64,000 nt of DNA. It comes from JAFLCL01 sp039809495 (GTDB taxonomy: Bacteria; Myxococcota_A; Polyangia; Polyangiales; Sandaracinaceae). Below the pieces are notes generated by a model, which was not told the origin of the DNA, searched no databases, and saw only the letters and a program-made list of their open reading frames with translations. The translations under genes and the position numbers were made by a program. The stretch is taken from the NCBI GenBank assembly GCA_039809495.1, contig JBDHVC010000016.1, positions 21,161 to 85,160 of the forward strand. The letters are read 5' to 3'. Below are positions 8,171 through 17,138 of the stretch, in pieces. Each line of letters opens with the position of its first letter. Within the stretch, counting starts at the first letter, position 1.

Positions 8171-9093
8171 CACCAGGCCTTCATGAGGTAATTCGCGTAT
8201 TGGCGGGTCACGATGCCGTTGTCGTGAATCCGCTCGAGGTGGGGGAGGGCATCCTCGCCGAGCAGGCTGGCGATGTGCGCGGAGAAGAAGTCCATGCCGT
8301 TCGCGCCGCTCATCGCGCTTCCCGCGCCGAGGCGCGGGTTGACGTCGATCAGGTGGAAGCCGCGCCGGTCACCGATGACCTGGAAGCAGTAAGGGTGGGT
8401 CAGCTCGTAGCGCCTGGAGATCCGCGCCGCGATCCCCTCGAGCTCCGGGATCCGCGAGATGTGCGCTTTCGTGCAGACCCCGTTCTTGATCTCCGCGCGC
8501 CTCCGGATCGAGCAATGGGTGAAATCCCCGATGGGAAAGCAGTCGACGGTGTACTCGTCACCTTCGACGTGCTCGTAGAGCACGTAGCCGGACAAGTCCA
8601 CGGGCGACGTGGGATCGCGTAGGCTCAAGATCTTGGTTCGCCGTCCACCGAAGCCGCCATTCTGTTTCGCGACGACGCGCTCGGCGGACTGAGCCTCGTC
8701 GGCATCAAGGATCCTCGGGAAGAGGAGCGTGCCGACATCGAAGGAAGATGGATAGAGATCCTTCTGGATACACGCTCGGCAGAACGCGAGGTTGTTCGCG
8801 CGGAGCCTCGTTGCGAGCGCAGGGTGGTCGTGCGCGGCGACCGCCTCGGTGTCGATGAGCGGGATGTAATGGCTGATTCGCTCGTTCTCGACGATCGCGA
8901 GCAGCTCATCGATGAACTTGGGCGACGTGTTCTCGTGGACCTGGTAGTGCTTCACGGAGAAGAGGGACGCCGTGACGTACTCGGCGGAGTTGGTGTCCGC
9001 GGTGACGAGCTCGATCGAGGGAAAATTCTTGGCGACAGCAGTCGCATAGGAGAAGGCTGTCCCCGTTCCGGCGGCGGTGATCAAGAGTCGCAT
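8170..9093 (-). CDS. ATP-grasp ligase, carbamoyl-phosphate-synthase-like
   Basis: A 307-residue ATP-grasp protein resembling stand-alone relatives of the carbamoyl-phosphate synthase large subunit. The N-terminus MRLLITAAGTGTAFSYA is the pre-ATP-grasp nucleotide fold. VVAKQNGGFGGRRTKIL is the ATP-binding lysine and glycine-rich loop, YEHVEGDEYTVDCF follows, and HLIDVNPRLGAGSA carries the metal-binding Asp/Asn. These enzymes ligate a carboxylate to an amine or similar nucleophile using ATP; the substrate is unknown. It is the first gene of a two-gene unit with the HAD protein. Composition is less GC-rich than the flanks. Confidence 0.85.
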   Translation of the reverse strand: MRLLITAAGTGTAFSYATAVAKNFPSIELVTADTNSAEYVTASLFSVKHYQVHENTSPKFIDELLAIVENERISHYIPLIDTEAVAAHDHPALATRLRANNLAFCRACIQKDLYPSSFDVGTLLFPRILDADEAQSAERVVAKQNGGFGGRRTKILSLRDPTSPVDLSGYVLYEHVEGDEYTVDCFPIGDFTHCSIRRRAEIKNGVCTKAHISRIPELEGIAARISRRYELTHPYCFQVIGDRRGFHLIDVNPRLGAGSAMSGANGMDFFSAHIASLLGEDALPHLERIHDNGIVTRQYANYLMKAW

Positions 9094-9183
9094 CGAGCTC
9101 CTCGCTAAGCAGATACCAGATGGACGACCGAATGCTCGCGACGAAGTTGCGGGATCGAGCGCGCGCGCGCAACCACGCTCCCG

Positions 9184-9196
9184 GCGTACGGTACGC
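9184..9196. promoter_or_regulatory. 13-bp palindrome GCGTACGGTACGC
   Basis: Six-base arms GCGTAC and GTACGC around a single G, in the divergent region between the ATP-grasp gene (start 9093) and the double kinase (start 9305). The size and position suit a dimeric regulator's site. No regulator gene is adjacent and no second copy was noticed. Confidence 0.35.
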
Positions 9197-9220
9197 GCGC
9201 CGCAGGCCGCTTAGGGGCGC

Positions 9221-9251
9221 GGGGAGCCCGCGGCGTTCAGCGCGGGCCCCC
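9221..9251. terminator. Strong GC hairpin upstream of the kinase gene
   Basis: GCCCGCG (9226-9232) pairs with CGCGGGC (9241-9247) around an 8-base loop. The helix extends by GGGG (9221-9224) pairing with CCCC (9248-9251) across one bulged A. There is no T-run. It may stop transcription entering the kinase gene or be a leader structure; the role is inferred only from stability and place. Confidence 0.4.
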
Positions 9252-9304
9252 GAGGGCGACGTTTACATCGGGAGCAAATTCGCGTTAGAGGAGCGGCTCC
9301 GCCC

Positions 9305-10753
9305 ATGCTCGCCCGCGCGCAATTCCTCGCCGCCCTGAGCCACGAGCTGCGCACGCCGCTCAACTCGATCGTCGGCTTCACCGAGGTCCTCCGCGCCGGC
9401 ATCGACGGCGCGCTCACGCCGAGCCAGGAGGAGAGCGTCGAGGCCATCGCGAGCGCGAGCGAGTACCTCTCGAGCCTCGTCCGCGAATTGCTCGACACCT
9501 CTGCGGAGACGACGGGCGAGCTCGAGCTCTTCGGCTACATCGATCTCGCCGCGATCGCGCGCGACGCGGCCCTCTTCTTCACGCCGCAGGCCCGCAAGTC
9601 CGGCCACGAGCTCGTCGTCGCCGTCGATCCCGCGATCCCTCGCCCGCTCGGCTCGCCGCGCGCGGCGCGGCAGGTGCTCATCAACCTCATCGGCAACGCG
9701 ACCAAGCACGGCCGGCCCGGCGCGGTGCGGGTCTTCGCGCGCCGCGACGAGGACGCGGTCGCGCTCGGCGTCACGAACGCGAGCGACTTCGTGCTCCGAC
9801 CCGACGACGCCCCCTACGACGCCTTCGCGCGCGGCGCGGACGAGGGGCGCGCCAGCAAGCCCGACGGCTGGGGCCTGGGCCTCGCCATCGCCGACGAGCT
9901 CGCCTCGCGCATGGGCGGCGTCATCGAGATGGAGAGCGGCCTCGGCCCGAGCGGCCCGGAGGTCACCTTCTCGCTCGTCCTCCCCGTCGGCCGAGGCGGC
10001 GTCTGCCGCCGCTCGCGGCCCTCCGCGCAGGTCATGCCCACGCGCACCCACTTCGTCGCGGCGATGAGCCACGAATTGCGCGCCCCGCTCGGCTCCATCG
10101 CCGGCTTCGCGAGCCTCCTCGAGAACGGCGTCGACGGCCCCCTCACGCCCGCGCAGCTCCAGAGCGTGACGCGCATCCGGAGGAGCGCCGAGAGCCTCGT
10201 CGCCTCCCTCGGCGACATCCTCGACGTCGCCCGCGTCGACGTCGGCCGCATCCAGCTCGCCCCCGCGCCCGTCCAGGCCGCGGCCCTCATCGGCGAGCTC
10301 GTCCGAGGCGCGGCGCGCCTCCTCGAGGATCGCGAGCAGCCCGCCGCCCTCCGCGTCGAGCGCACGAACCTCTGTGACGACGAGGTCTTCGTCCTCGATC
10401 GCAGGCGCATCCTCCAGGCCGCCCTCGGCCTCGTCCGCCACGCCCTGCGCGCCGGCGAGCCCGCCGCCCTCGAGCTCGCCTTCCGCACCGTCGAGCGCAC
10501 CGACGGACGCCCGGCCCTCCTCCGCGTCGAGGTCCGCGACCCAAACCAGAGCGCCGATCCGAGCGAGGCCCAGGCCGCCTTCGAGCACTTCGGCCAGCTC
10601 GTCGACCCCACCGGCCGCCGCATCCTCGGCCTCGGCCTCGCCCCCGCCCTCGCCCGCACCTTCGCCCGCATGCACGGCGGCGACGCGTTCGTCGAGACGC
10701 AACGCGGGACGAGCTGGGTGCTGACGGTCCCGGTGGGCTACCTGCCGCGCTAA
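9305..10753 (+). CDS. Tandem (double-core) soluble histidine kinase
   Basis: A 482-residue protein made of two histidine kinase cores in line, with no sensor or membrane segment. Core 1 has its phospho-acceptor at His13 (LSHELRTPLNSIVGF), an N box (LINLIGNATKHG) and a G box (GWGLGLAIADELASRMGG). Core 2 repeats the start (MSHELRAPLGSIAGF, His256) and has a G box (LGLGLAPALARTFARMHGG), but its N-box region (RRILQAALGLVRHAL) lacks the key Asn. The two halves are clearly an internal duplication, about 243 residues apart, with the second ATPase degenerate. GAGGAG at 9288-9293 precedes the ATG. No receiver gene is adjacent. Confidence 0.88.
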   Translation: MLARAQFLAALSHELRTPLNSIVGFTEVLRAGIDGALTPSQEESVEAIASASEYLSSLVRELLDTSAETTGELELFGYIDLAAIARDAALFFTPQARKSGHELVVAVDPAIPRPLGSPRAARQVLINLIGNATKHGRPGAVRVFARRDEDAVALGVTNASDFVLRPDDAPYDAFARGADEGRASKPDGWGLGLAIADELASRMGGVIEMESGLGPSGPEVTFSLVLPVGRGGVCRRSRPSAQVMPTRTHFVAAMSHELRAPLGSIAGFASLLENGVDGPLTPAQLQSVTRIRRSAESLVASLGDILDVARVDVGRIQLAPAPVQAAALIGELVRGAARLLEDREQPAALRVERTNLCDDEVFVLDRRRILQAALGLVRHALRAGEPAALELAFRTVERTDGRPALLRVEVRDPNQSADPSEAQAAFEHFGQLVDPTGRRILGLGLAPALARTFARMHGGDAFVETQRGTSWVLTVPVGYLPR

Positions 10754-10798
10754 CGTTCTCTTGCGCGGCGACGAAAACCTATTAAAAAACGGATACAT

Positions 10799-10841
10799 GG
10801 AGCTATTGGAGAGATAATTTAATTGTTGTTATATTAGCTCC
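10799..10841 (+). promoter_or_regulatory. AT-rich promoter with flanking inverted repeat
   Basis: Seven-base arms GGAGCTA (10799-10805) and TAGCTCC (10835-10841) enclose an AT-rich core that stands out sharply here. Inside, TTGGAG (10806-10811) and TATATT (10830-10835) are 18 bases apart and resemble -35 and -10 elements. Transcription would start about 10842, only a few bases before the ATG at 10845, and no Shine-Dalgarno is visible, so the message may be nearly leaderless. The repeat arms overlap the promoter edges as an operator would. Confidence 0.45.
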
Positions 10842-10844
10842 GAC

Positions 10845-12317
10845 ATGGCCTCTTCCCCTCCTTCTGAATGGTCGTTCTACGGTCGTCGCCAGGAGCTTCA
10901 GCAGCTCCAACAGATCCTGGCGCGCGGTCGCTGGTTCTTTCTCCAGATCTCCGGTCGGCGTCGCATCGGCAAGACGTCGCTCATCCAGCAGGCGTTGAGC
11001 CAGGCCGGCATCACCCAGACGCTCTACGTCCAGATCCCAGACTCCGACCCCGCCGGGGTCGTGGCGGCTTGCAACAGCTACCTCGAGATGTTCGGCATCT
11101 CGGATCGCGCCGATGGGCTGCAGGGGATGGCCGCGCTCTTGGGTCGCCTCGCTCGCCGCGGTTACATCATCGCCCTCGACGAGTTCCAGTATTTTCACCG
11201 AAAACACCTCTTCGACTTCTGCTCGATGCTTCAAGCAGAGGTCGATCGGCTCTCCGCCGATGGCGCGCGCGTGCCCGGTGGCCTCATCGTCTTGGGCTCC
11301 CTGCACGCGGAGATGACGGCGCTGCTCGAGGACCGCAGCGCGCCGCTCTTCAACCGGGTCACCGACACCCTCGAGCTCGATCACCTCGACGTCGCGTCCG
11401 TCCTCGAAATCCTGCGTACTCACACGAGCACCGCCCCCGATCGGCTGCTCTTTCTATGGAACCTCTTCGAAGGTGTCCCGAAATTCTATCGCGACGCCTG
11501 GGAACAGTCGGTCCTCGACGCCCCTCGCCAGGAGGTGCTGGAGCGCCTGTTCTTCTCCAGCTCGTCCCCCCTTCGGAGCGAAGCCGACAACTGGTTCCTC
11601 AGGGAGCTTCGCGGTCGCTACGACATGGTGCTGCAGTACCTCGCTGCGCACCCCGGCTCGAGCAACGCGGACATCCAGGCCGCGATGGCCGACGTCGGCG
11701 GCCCTGGTGATGCCGCCCAGGTCGGCGGCTACCTGAAGATCCTCGCCGAGCGCTATCGGATGGTCGAGCGTCGCCTCCCTATCTTCTCACCCCCGAAGGC
11801 TCGCAGCGGGCGGTATTACATCCGCGACAATTTCCTTCGTGCGTGGCTCCACGCTCTCCAGCGTCCCGTCTCATCCGTGGCCTTTCGCCCGTTGCCGGAG
11901 CTCGTTCGCCAGGCAGACCAGCGGCTCGAGGAGCTCGAGGGGTACGCGCTGGAAGAGCTCGCCGCTCGACTCTACGAGGAGCGAAGCCGTCGGCAGCTGG
12001 GGGACTTCAACCTCACGCGGCGGATCTGCGGCTACTGGGATCGCAGCAACGTGGAGATCGACCTCGTGGCGGTGGACGCCGACGCTCGGCGCATCCGCTT
12101 CGGGACCTGCAAGCGCAACCCACATCGTCTGCCAGAGGCGGCCCGCCAGCTCACGGCCCACGCAGGCCGCTTCCTCTCGGGCCGGCGCGAGTTCTCCGGC
12201 TGGTCCCTCGAGTACGCCGCGATCGCACCCGAGATCCCCGACGATCTCCGCGCCTCGCTCGAACGTCAGCAGGTCATCGTGCAGGACATCGACGACCTCG
12301 TGGAGGGGTTGAACTGA
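10845..12317 (+). CDS. Stand-alone archaeal-type ATPase with DUF234-like C-terminus
   Basis: A 490-residue protein of the archaeal/prokaryotic ATPase family. FYGRRQELQQL is the N-terminal signature, GRRRIGKTSLIQQ the Walker A loop, YIIALDEFQYF the Walker B strand, and VLGSLHAEM a sensor-1-like strand. A winged-helix-like middle (NADIQAAM) is followed by YYIRDNFLRAW and a C-terminal domain with NVEIDLVAVD and IRFGTCKRN. The last two look like the Asp...(E/C)xK core of a restriction-nuclease-like fold, as in DUF234, with the usual Glu apparently replaced. Such proteins are common in archaea and mobile regions and their role is unknown. The gene is isolated and less GC-rich than its neighbours. 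Confidence 0.8.
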   Translation: MASSPPSEWSFYGRRQELQQLQQILARGRWFFLQISGRRRIGKTSLIQQALSQAGITQTLYVQIPDSDPAGVVAACNSYLEMFGISDRADGLQGMAALLGRLARRGYIIALDEFQYFHRKHLFDFCSMLQAEVDRLSADGARVPGGLIVLGSLHAEMTALLEDRSAPLFNRVTDTLELDHLDVASVLEILRTHTSTAPDRLLFLWNLFEGVPKFYRDAWEQSVLDAPRQEVLERLFFSSSSPLRSEADNWFLRELRGRYDMVLQYLAAHPGSSNADIQAAMADVGGPGDAAQVGGYLKILAERYRMVERRLPIFSPPKARSGRYYIRDNFLRAWLHALQRPVSSVAFRPLPELVRQADQRLEELEGYALEELAARLYEERSRRQLGDFNLTRRICGYWDRSNVEIDLVAVDADARRIRFGTCKRNPHRLPEAARQLTAHAGRFLSGRREFSGWSLEYAAIAPEIPDDLRASLERQQVIVQDIDDLVEGLN

Positions 12318-12366
12318 ATGCCGTGGGCGACGCGCGGGGGTGAAGGCGGTGATGCGCGTCGTCGAT

Positions 12367-12386
12367 GGGCGCGATTCATCGCGCCC
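12367..12386. terminator. 9-bp perfect palindromic hairpin
   Basis: GGGCGCGAT (12367-12375) and ATCGCGCCC (12378-12386) are perfect complements around two bases. It lies 50 bases after the ATPase stop and 155 bases before the polysaccharide locus. It probably ends the ATPase transcript or acts as an operator for the downstream locus. The rest of 12318-12541 shows nothing else recognisable. Confidence 0.45.
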
Positions 12387-12541
12387 TCCGCCACCGTCGC
12401 CCCGAACGTTCCCCCGCCGCGGCGCAACCGTCGGCTCGACACCCGCGACCGCGGCGAACATCCTGCCCTCCGCTTCGCGCTCGCTCGACGGACCGCGCTC
12501 GAGCCGGCGACCGCCTCGCCTCCAAGGGGATCCTCACCTCC

Positions 12542-13840
<1,299 letters not shown>

Positions 13841-13844
13841 GCGC

Positions 13845-14855
13845 ATGAAGGTCCTCGTCACCGGCACGGCCGGCTTCATCGGCTCGCACCTCGCGCAGCG
13901 CCTTCTGGCGCGCGGCGACACGGTGATCGGGCTCGACAACCACAACGACTACTACGACGTCACGCTGAAGGAGGCGCGCCTCGTGCGCTTCTCCGATCAC
14001 GCGAATTACACGCACATCCGCGCGGATCTGGCGGATCGCGCGGCCCTCGAGGAGGCGTTCGCGCAGCACCGCCCCGCGCGCGTCGTGAACCTCGCGGCCC
14101 AAGCGGGCGTGCGCTACGCCGCCGAGAACCCGCACGTCTACGTGAGCAGCAATGTGACGGGCTTCCTCCACGTCCTCGAGGGCTGCCGCCGCCACGGCGT
14201 CGAGCACCTCGTCTTCGCCTCCACCAGCTCGGTCTACGGCGCCGACCGCGCCATGCCCTTCTCCGAGCACCAGAGCACGGACCACCCCCTCACGCTCTAC
14301 GCCGCGAGCAAGAAGGCCAACGAGGTGATGGCCCACAGCTACGCCCACCTCTACGGGATCCCGTGCACGGGCCTGCGCTTCTTCACGGTCTACGGCCCCT
14401 GGGGCCGCCCGGACATGGCCCTCTTCCTCTTCACGAAGGCGATCCTCGCGGGCGAGCCGATCAAGGTCTTCAACCACGGCAAGCACAAGCGCAGCTTCAC
14501 GTACGTCGACGACATCGTGGAGGGCATCGTGCGGGTGCTGGACTCCCCACCCTCGAAGGACGCGTCCTGGGACGCCCTCCGCCCCGACCCCGCCACGAGC
14601 GGCGTCGCGCCCTACCGCCTCTTCAACATCGGCAACGAGGAGATGGTCGATCTCCTCCGCTACATCGAGATCCTGGAGGGCTGCCTCGGGAAGAAGGCGA
14701 AGATGGAGCTCCTCCCCATGCAGCCCGGCGACGTGCCCGACACCGAGGCCGCCATGGGCGAGCTCGCGAACGCCGTCGGGTATCGCCCGAAGGTGTCCGT
14801 CGAGGAGGGCGTAGCGAGGTTCGTGGAGTGGTATCGGGGGTATTATGGAGCTTGA
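13845..14855 (+). CDS. NAD-dependent UDP-glucuronate/UDP-uronate 4-epimerase
   Basis: A 336-residue extended SDR epimerase. VLVTGTAGFIGSHLAQRLL is the NAD loop, GLDNHNDYYDVTLK is typical of UDP-glucuronate 4-epimerases, STSSVYG and YAASKKANE are the catalytic Ser/Tyr/Lys region, and TVYGPWGRPDMALFLFTKAI is a family signature. It would interconvert uronic-acid nucleotides made by the preceding dehydrogenase, such as glucuronate/galacturonate or their N-acetyl forms. GGGAGG at 13829-13834 inside the end of the dehydrogenase gene is its ribosome site, so the two genes are coupled. Confidence 0.92.
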   Translation: MKVLVTGTAGFIGSHLAQRLLARGDTVIGLDNHNDYYDVTLKEARLVRFSDHANYTHIRADLADRAALEEAFAQHRPARVVNLAAQAGVRYAAENPHVYVSSNVTGFLHVLEGCRRHGVEHLVFASTSSVYGADRAMPFSEHQSTDHPLTLYAASKKANEVMAHSYAHLYGIPCTGLRFFTVYGPWGRPDMALFLFTKAILAGEPIKVFNHGKHKRSFTYVDDIVEGIVRVLDSPPSKDASWDALRPDPATSGVAPYRLFNIGNEEMVDLLRYIEILEGCLGKKAKMELLPMQPGDVPDTEAAMGELANAVGYRPKVSVEEGVARFVEWYRGYYGA

Positions 14856-14912
14856 GGAACGTGCTCTCGTCACCTCGACCCGCTGCGTGCGAGGCCCGCT
14901 AGAGGCACGACA

Positions 14913-15335
14913 ATGACCCACGCACATCTCCTCGAGCACTGCCGGATCGTCGAGCTGCCGAAGATCTCCGATCCTCGCGGGAACCTCACCTTCGTCGAGG
15001 GTGGGAATCACATCCCCTTCGAGATCCGGCGGGTATACTACCTCTACGACGTCCCCGGCGGCGCCGAGCGAGGCGGACACGCACACAAGGCGCTTCATCA
15101 GCTCATCGTTGCGATGTCCGGTAGCTTCGACGTGCTGCTGGACGACGGATACGAGAAGAAGCGCTTTCACCTCGCTCGCTCGTATTATGGGCTCTATGTC
15201 TGCCCAATGATGTGGCGCGAGCTCGACAACTTCTCGTCTGGCTCAGTTTGTATGGTGCTCGCGTCGAATCGGTATGACGAGGCAGACTACTATCGCGACT
15301 ACGCTGCTTATCAGAGCGCACGAGGCCTGTTATGA
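14913..15335 (+). CDS. dTDP-4-dehydro-6-deoxyglucose 3,4-ketoisomerase (FdtA/QdtA-like)
   Basis: A 140-residue cupin of the WxcM/FdtA family, which moves the keto group of dTDP-4-keto-6-deoxyglucose from C4 to C3 before transamination. Landmarks are DPRGNLTFVEG, RRVYYLYDVPGGAERGGHAH with the catalytic histidines, and DNFSSGSVCMVLAS. Length is normal. It starts a three-gene set with overlapping ends (ketoisomerase, acyltransferase, aminotransferase) that matches the Fuc3NAc/Qui3NAc pathway. Which C4 configuration results cannot be read by eye. Base composition drops compared with the epimerase gene. Confidence 0.88.
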   Translation: MTHAHLLEHCRIVELPKISDPRGNLTFVEGGNHIPFEIRRVYYLYDVPGGAERGGHAHKALHQLIVAMSGSFDVLLDDGYEKKRFHLARSYYGLYVCPMMWRELDNFSSGSVCMVLASNRYDEADYYRDYAAYQSARGLL

Positions 15336-16036
15336 GGCTCGCCAACCATTTACTTCCTCCTGGCTCGCTTCGACGACGTTTCGTGGGCGCGCTGTTGCGC
15401 GAGCCGGCTGCTGCGTCGGGAGCTATTGCGCGAACGGTTATTGCATCGTACCGGCTTACTGGTCGAGTCTATCCACTTTCTGTTGTTGTTGGACCTCACC
15501 AGCGCGTCCATATCACCCGACACCCAACTGCAAGAGCCACGGTGAAGGCTCCTGTTATTGTGTGGGGTTGGGGCGGTAGCTATCTGCCTAGTTCAATTCA
15601 CCTGTCCGAGCGATCGACGGTGTCCATTGGCGGTAAGTTTGAATTGGGCCCTAATGTCCACATTTCTATTGGCAAGGGCGGTCGTTTGGACGTTGGAGGG
15701 CAGAGGGTCTCGAGTGGGAGCGGTGTGACGTGCGACACGAGGATCATGGTCGAGCGGAGCGTTCGTATCGGGCAGGATGTAATCGTCGCTTGGGATGTGC
15801 TTATTACCGATTCTGACTGGCATCATATTGACGGTGTTAGTCGGCAATCCGATGTGATCATCGGCGATCATGTGTGGATTGCTCATGGAGCGTCCGTTCT
15901 AAAAGGTGCAGTGATTCCGGAAGACACGGTCGTCGCATCTAAGTCACTCGTCTCCTCCGCCTTCCATGGTCGCGGACTTCTGCTCGCCGGAGTCCCTGCT
16001 CGCATAGCAAGGACTGGTGTGAGATGGGTAAGATGA
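15332..16036 (+). CDS. Left-handed beta-helix acyltransferase
   Basis: A 234-residue hexapeptide-repeat transferase. Degenerate repeats run through the centre (VSIGGKFELGPNVHISIG, VRIGQDVIVAWDVLI) and DSDWHHID carries the likely catalytic His, followed by IIGDHVWIAHGASVLKGAVI and LLAGVPARI, the acyl-CoA-binding end. Its place between FdtA-like and FdtB-like genes suggests it N-acylates the 3-amino sugar as FdtC/QdtC do. It resembles WbbJ-type O-acetyltransferases as well, so the target is inferred. Start ATG overlaps the previous stop (ATGA at 15332). This is the least GC-rich gene of the locus, probably a recent import. Confidence 0.75.
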   Translation: MRLANHLLPPGSLRRRFVGALLREPAAASGAIARTVIASYRLTGRVYPLSVVVGPHQRVHITRHPTARATVKAPVIVWGWGGSYLPSSIHLSERSTVSIGGKFELGPNVHISIGKGGRLDVGGQRVSSGSGVTCDTRIMVERSVRIGQDVIVAWDVLITDSDWHHIDGVSRQSDVIIGDHVWIAHGASVLKGAVIPEDTVVASKSLVSSAFHGRGLLLAGVPARIARTGVRWVR

Positions 16037-17127
16037 TTCCGTTTCTCGATCTCCAAGCCGCGTGTCGCGAGGTTCGTCTCGAGATCGACGAGGCGATCGC
16101 GAGAGTCGTCGGTTCCGGCTACTACATCCTCGGTACCGAGGTAGAGTCCTTCGAGGCCGAGTTCGCGGCCTACTGCGAGGCTGCCCACGGCGTCGGAGTC
16201 GCCAACGGCCTCGACGCGCTCCACCTCGCCCTCCGCGCGATGGACGTGGGCCCTGGCGACGAGGTGATCGTTCCGTCGAACACCTACATCGCGACCTGGC
16301 TCGCCGTCAGCCACTGCGGCGCGACGCCCGTCCCCGTGGAACCGAGCGAGGCGACGTACAATATCGATCCCGAGCGGATCGAGGCAGCCATCACCCCTCG
16401 GACCAAGGTGATCCTACCCGTCCACCTCTACGGGCAGCCCGCGGATCTCGGCCCCATCCTCGCGATCGCCCGCAAGCACGGGCTCCGCGTCCTTGAGGAC
16501 GCCGCCCAGGCGCACGGCGCCCGCTACGAAGGCAAGCGCATCGGCGGGCATGGCGATGCGGTCGCCTGGAGCTTCTACCCGGGGAAGAACCTCGGCGCCT
16601 TGGGCGACGCGGGCGCCGTCACCACGAACGACCCCGAGCTCGCCGATCGGATCCGGGTGCTCCGCAACTACGGCTCTCGGATGAAGTACGTCAACGAGGT
16701 CCAGGGCTGGAACAGCCGCCTCGACCCGATCCAGGCGGCGGTGCTTCGCGTGAAGCTCGCGCACCTCGACGCGTGGAACGCTCGTCGCGCTGAGATCGCC
16801 GTCGAGTACCGGGAGGCGCTTCGCAACACCCCGATCACGCTCCCGGCCGTGGCCTCGGATGCGGAGCCGGTCTGGCACCTCTTCGTCATCCGCCACGCGG
16901 AGCGCGATCGTCTTCAAGCTCGCCTCACGGAGGCTGGGATCACGACGCTCATCCACTATCCCATTCCCCCGCACGAGCAGGCCGCCTACGCTAGCGCTGG
17001 CTACGCGCGAGATGCGTTCCCGCTCGCGTCCCGCATCGCGCGGGAGTGCTTGAGCCTGCCGATTGGGCCGCAACAGCCGTCGTCGGCGACCCACGCGGTG
17101 ATCGACGCCGTGCGCGCGTTGGCCTGA
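16033..17127 (+). CDS. PLP-dependent sugar 3-aminotransferase (FdtB/QdtB-like)
   Basis: A 364-residue DegT/DnrJ/EryC1/StrS aminotransferase. It uses glutamate to aminate C3 of the 3-keto-6-deoxyhexose made by the FdtA-like enzyme. IPFLDL opens the protein, GSGYYILG follows, VANGLDALHLALRA is the PLP phosphate pocket, VLEDAAQAHGA holds the PLP-pairing Asp, and SFYPGKNLGALGDAGA contains the Schiff-base lysine. ATG at 16033 is preferred to 16024 because it overlaps the acyltransferase stop (ATGA) and gives the usual N-terminus. Composition returns to the high GC of the region. Confidence 0.9.
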   Translation: MIPFLDLQAACREVRLEIDEAIARVVGSGYYILGTEVESFEAEFAAYCEAAHGVGVANGLDALHLALRAMDVGPGDEVIVPSNTYIATWLAVSHCGATPVPVEPSEATYNIDPERIEAAITPRTKVILPVHLYGQPADLGPILAIARKHGLRVLEDAAQAHGARYEGKRIGGHGDAVAWSFYPGKNLGALGDAGAVTTNDPELADRIRVLRNYGSRMKYVNEVQGWNSRLDPIQAAVLRVKLAHLDAWNARRAEIAVEYREALRNTPITLPAVASDAEPVWHLFVIRHAERDRLQARLTEAGITTLIHYPIPPHEQAAYASAGYARDAFPLASRIARECLSLPIGPQQPSSATHAVIDAVRALA

Positions 17128-17138
17128 CTTGTTCCGAC

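Noticed and set aside
9262..9290. TTTACA-N17-TTAGAG as a kinase promoter
   Set aside because: The -10 has only two matching bases and GC-rich regulation is unpredictable here.
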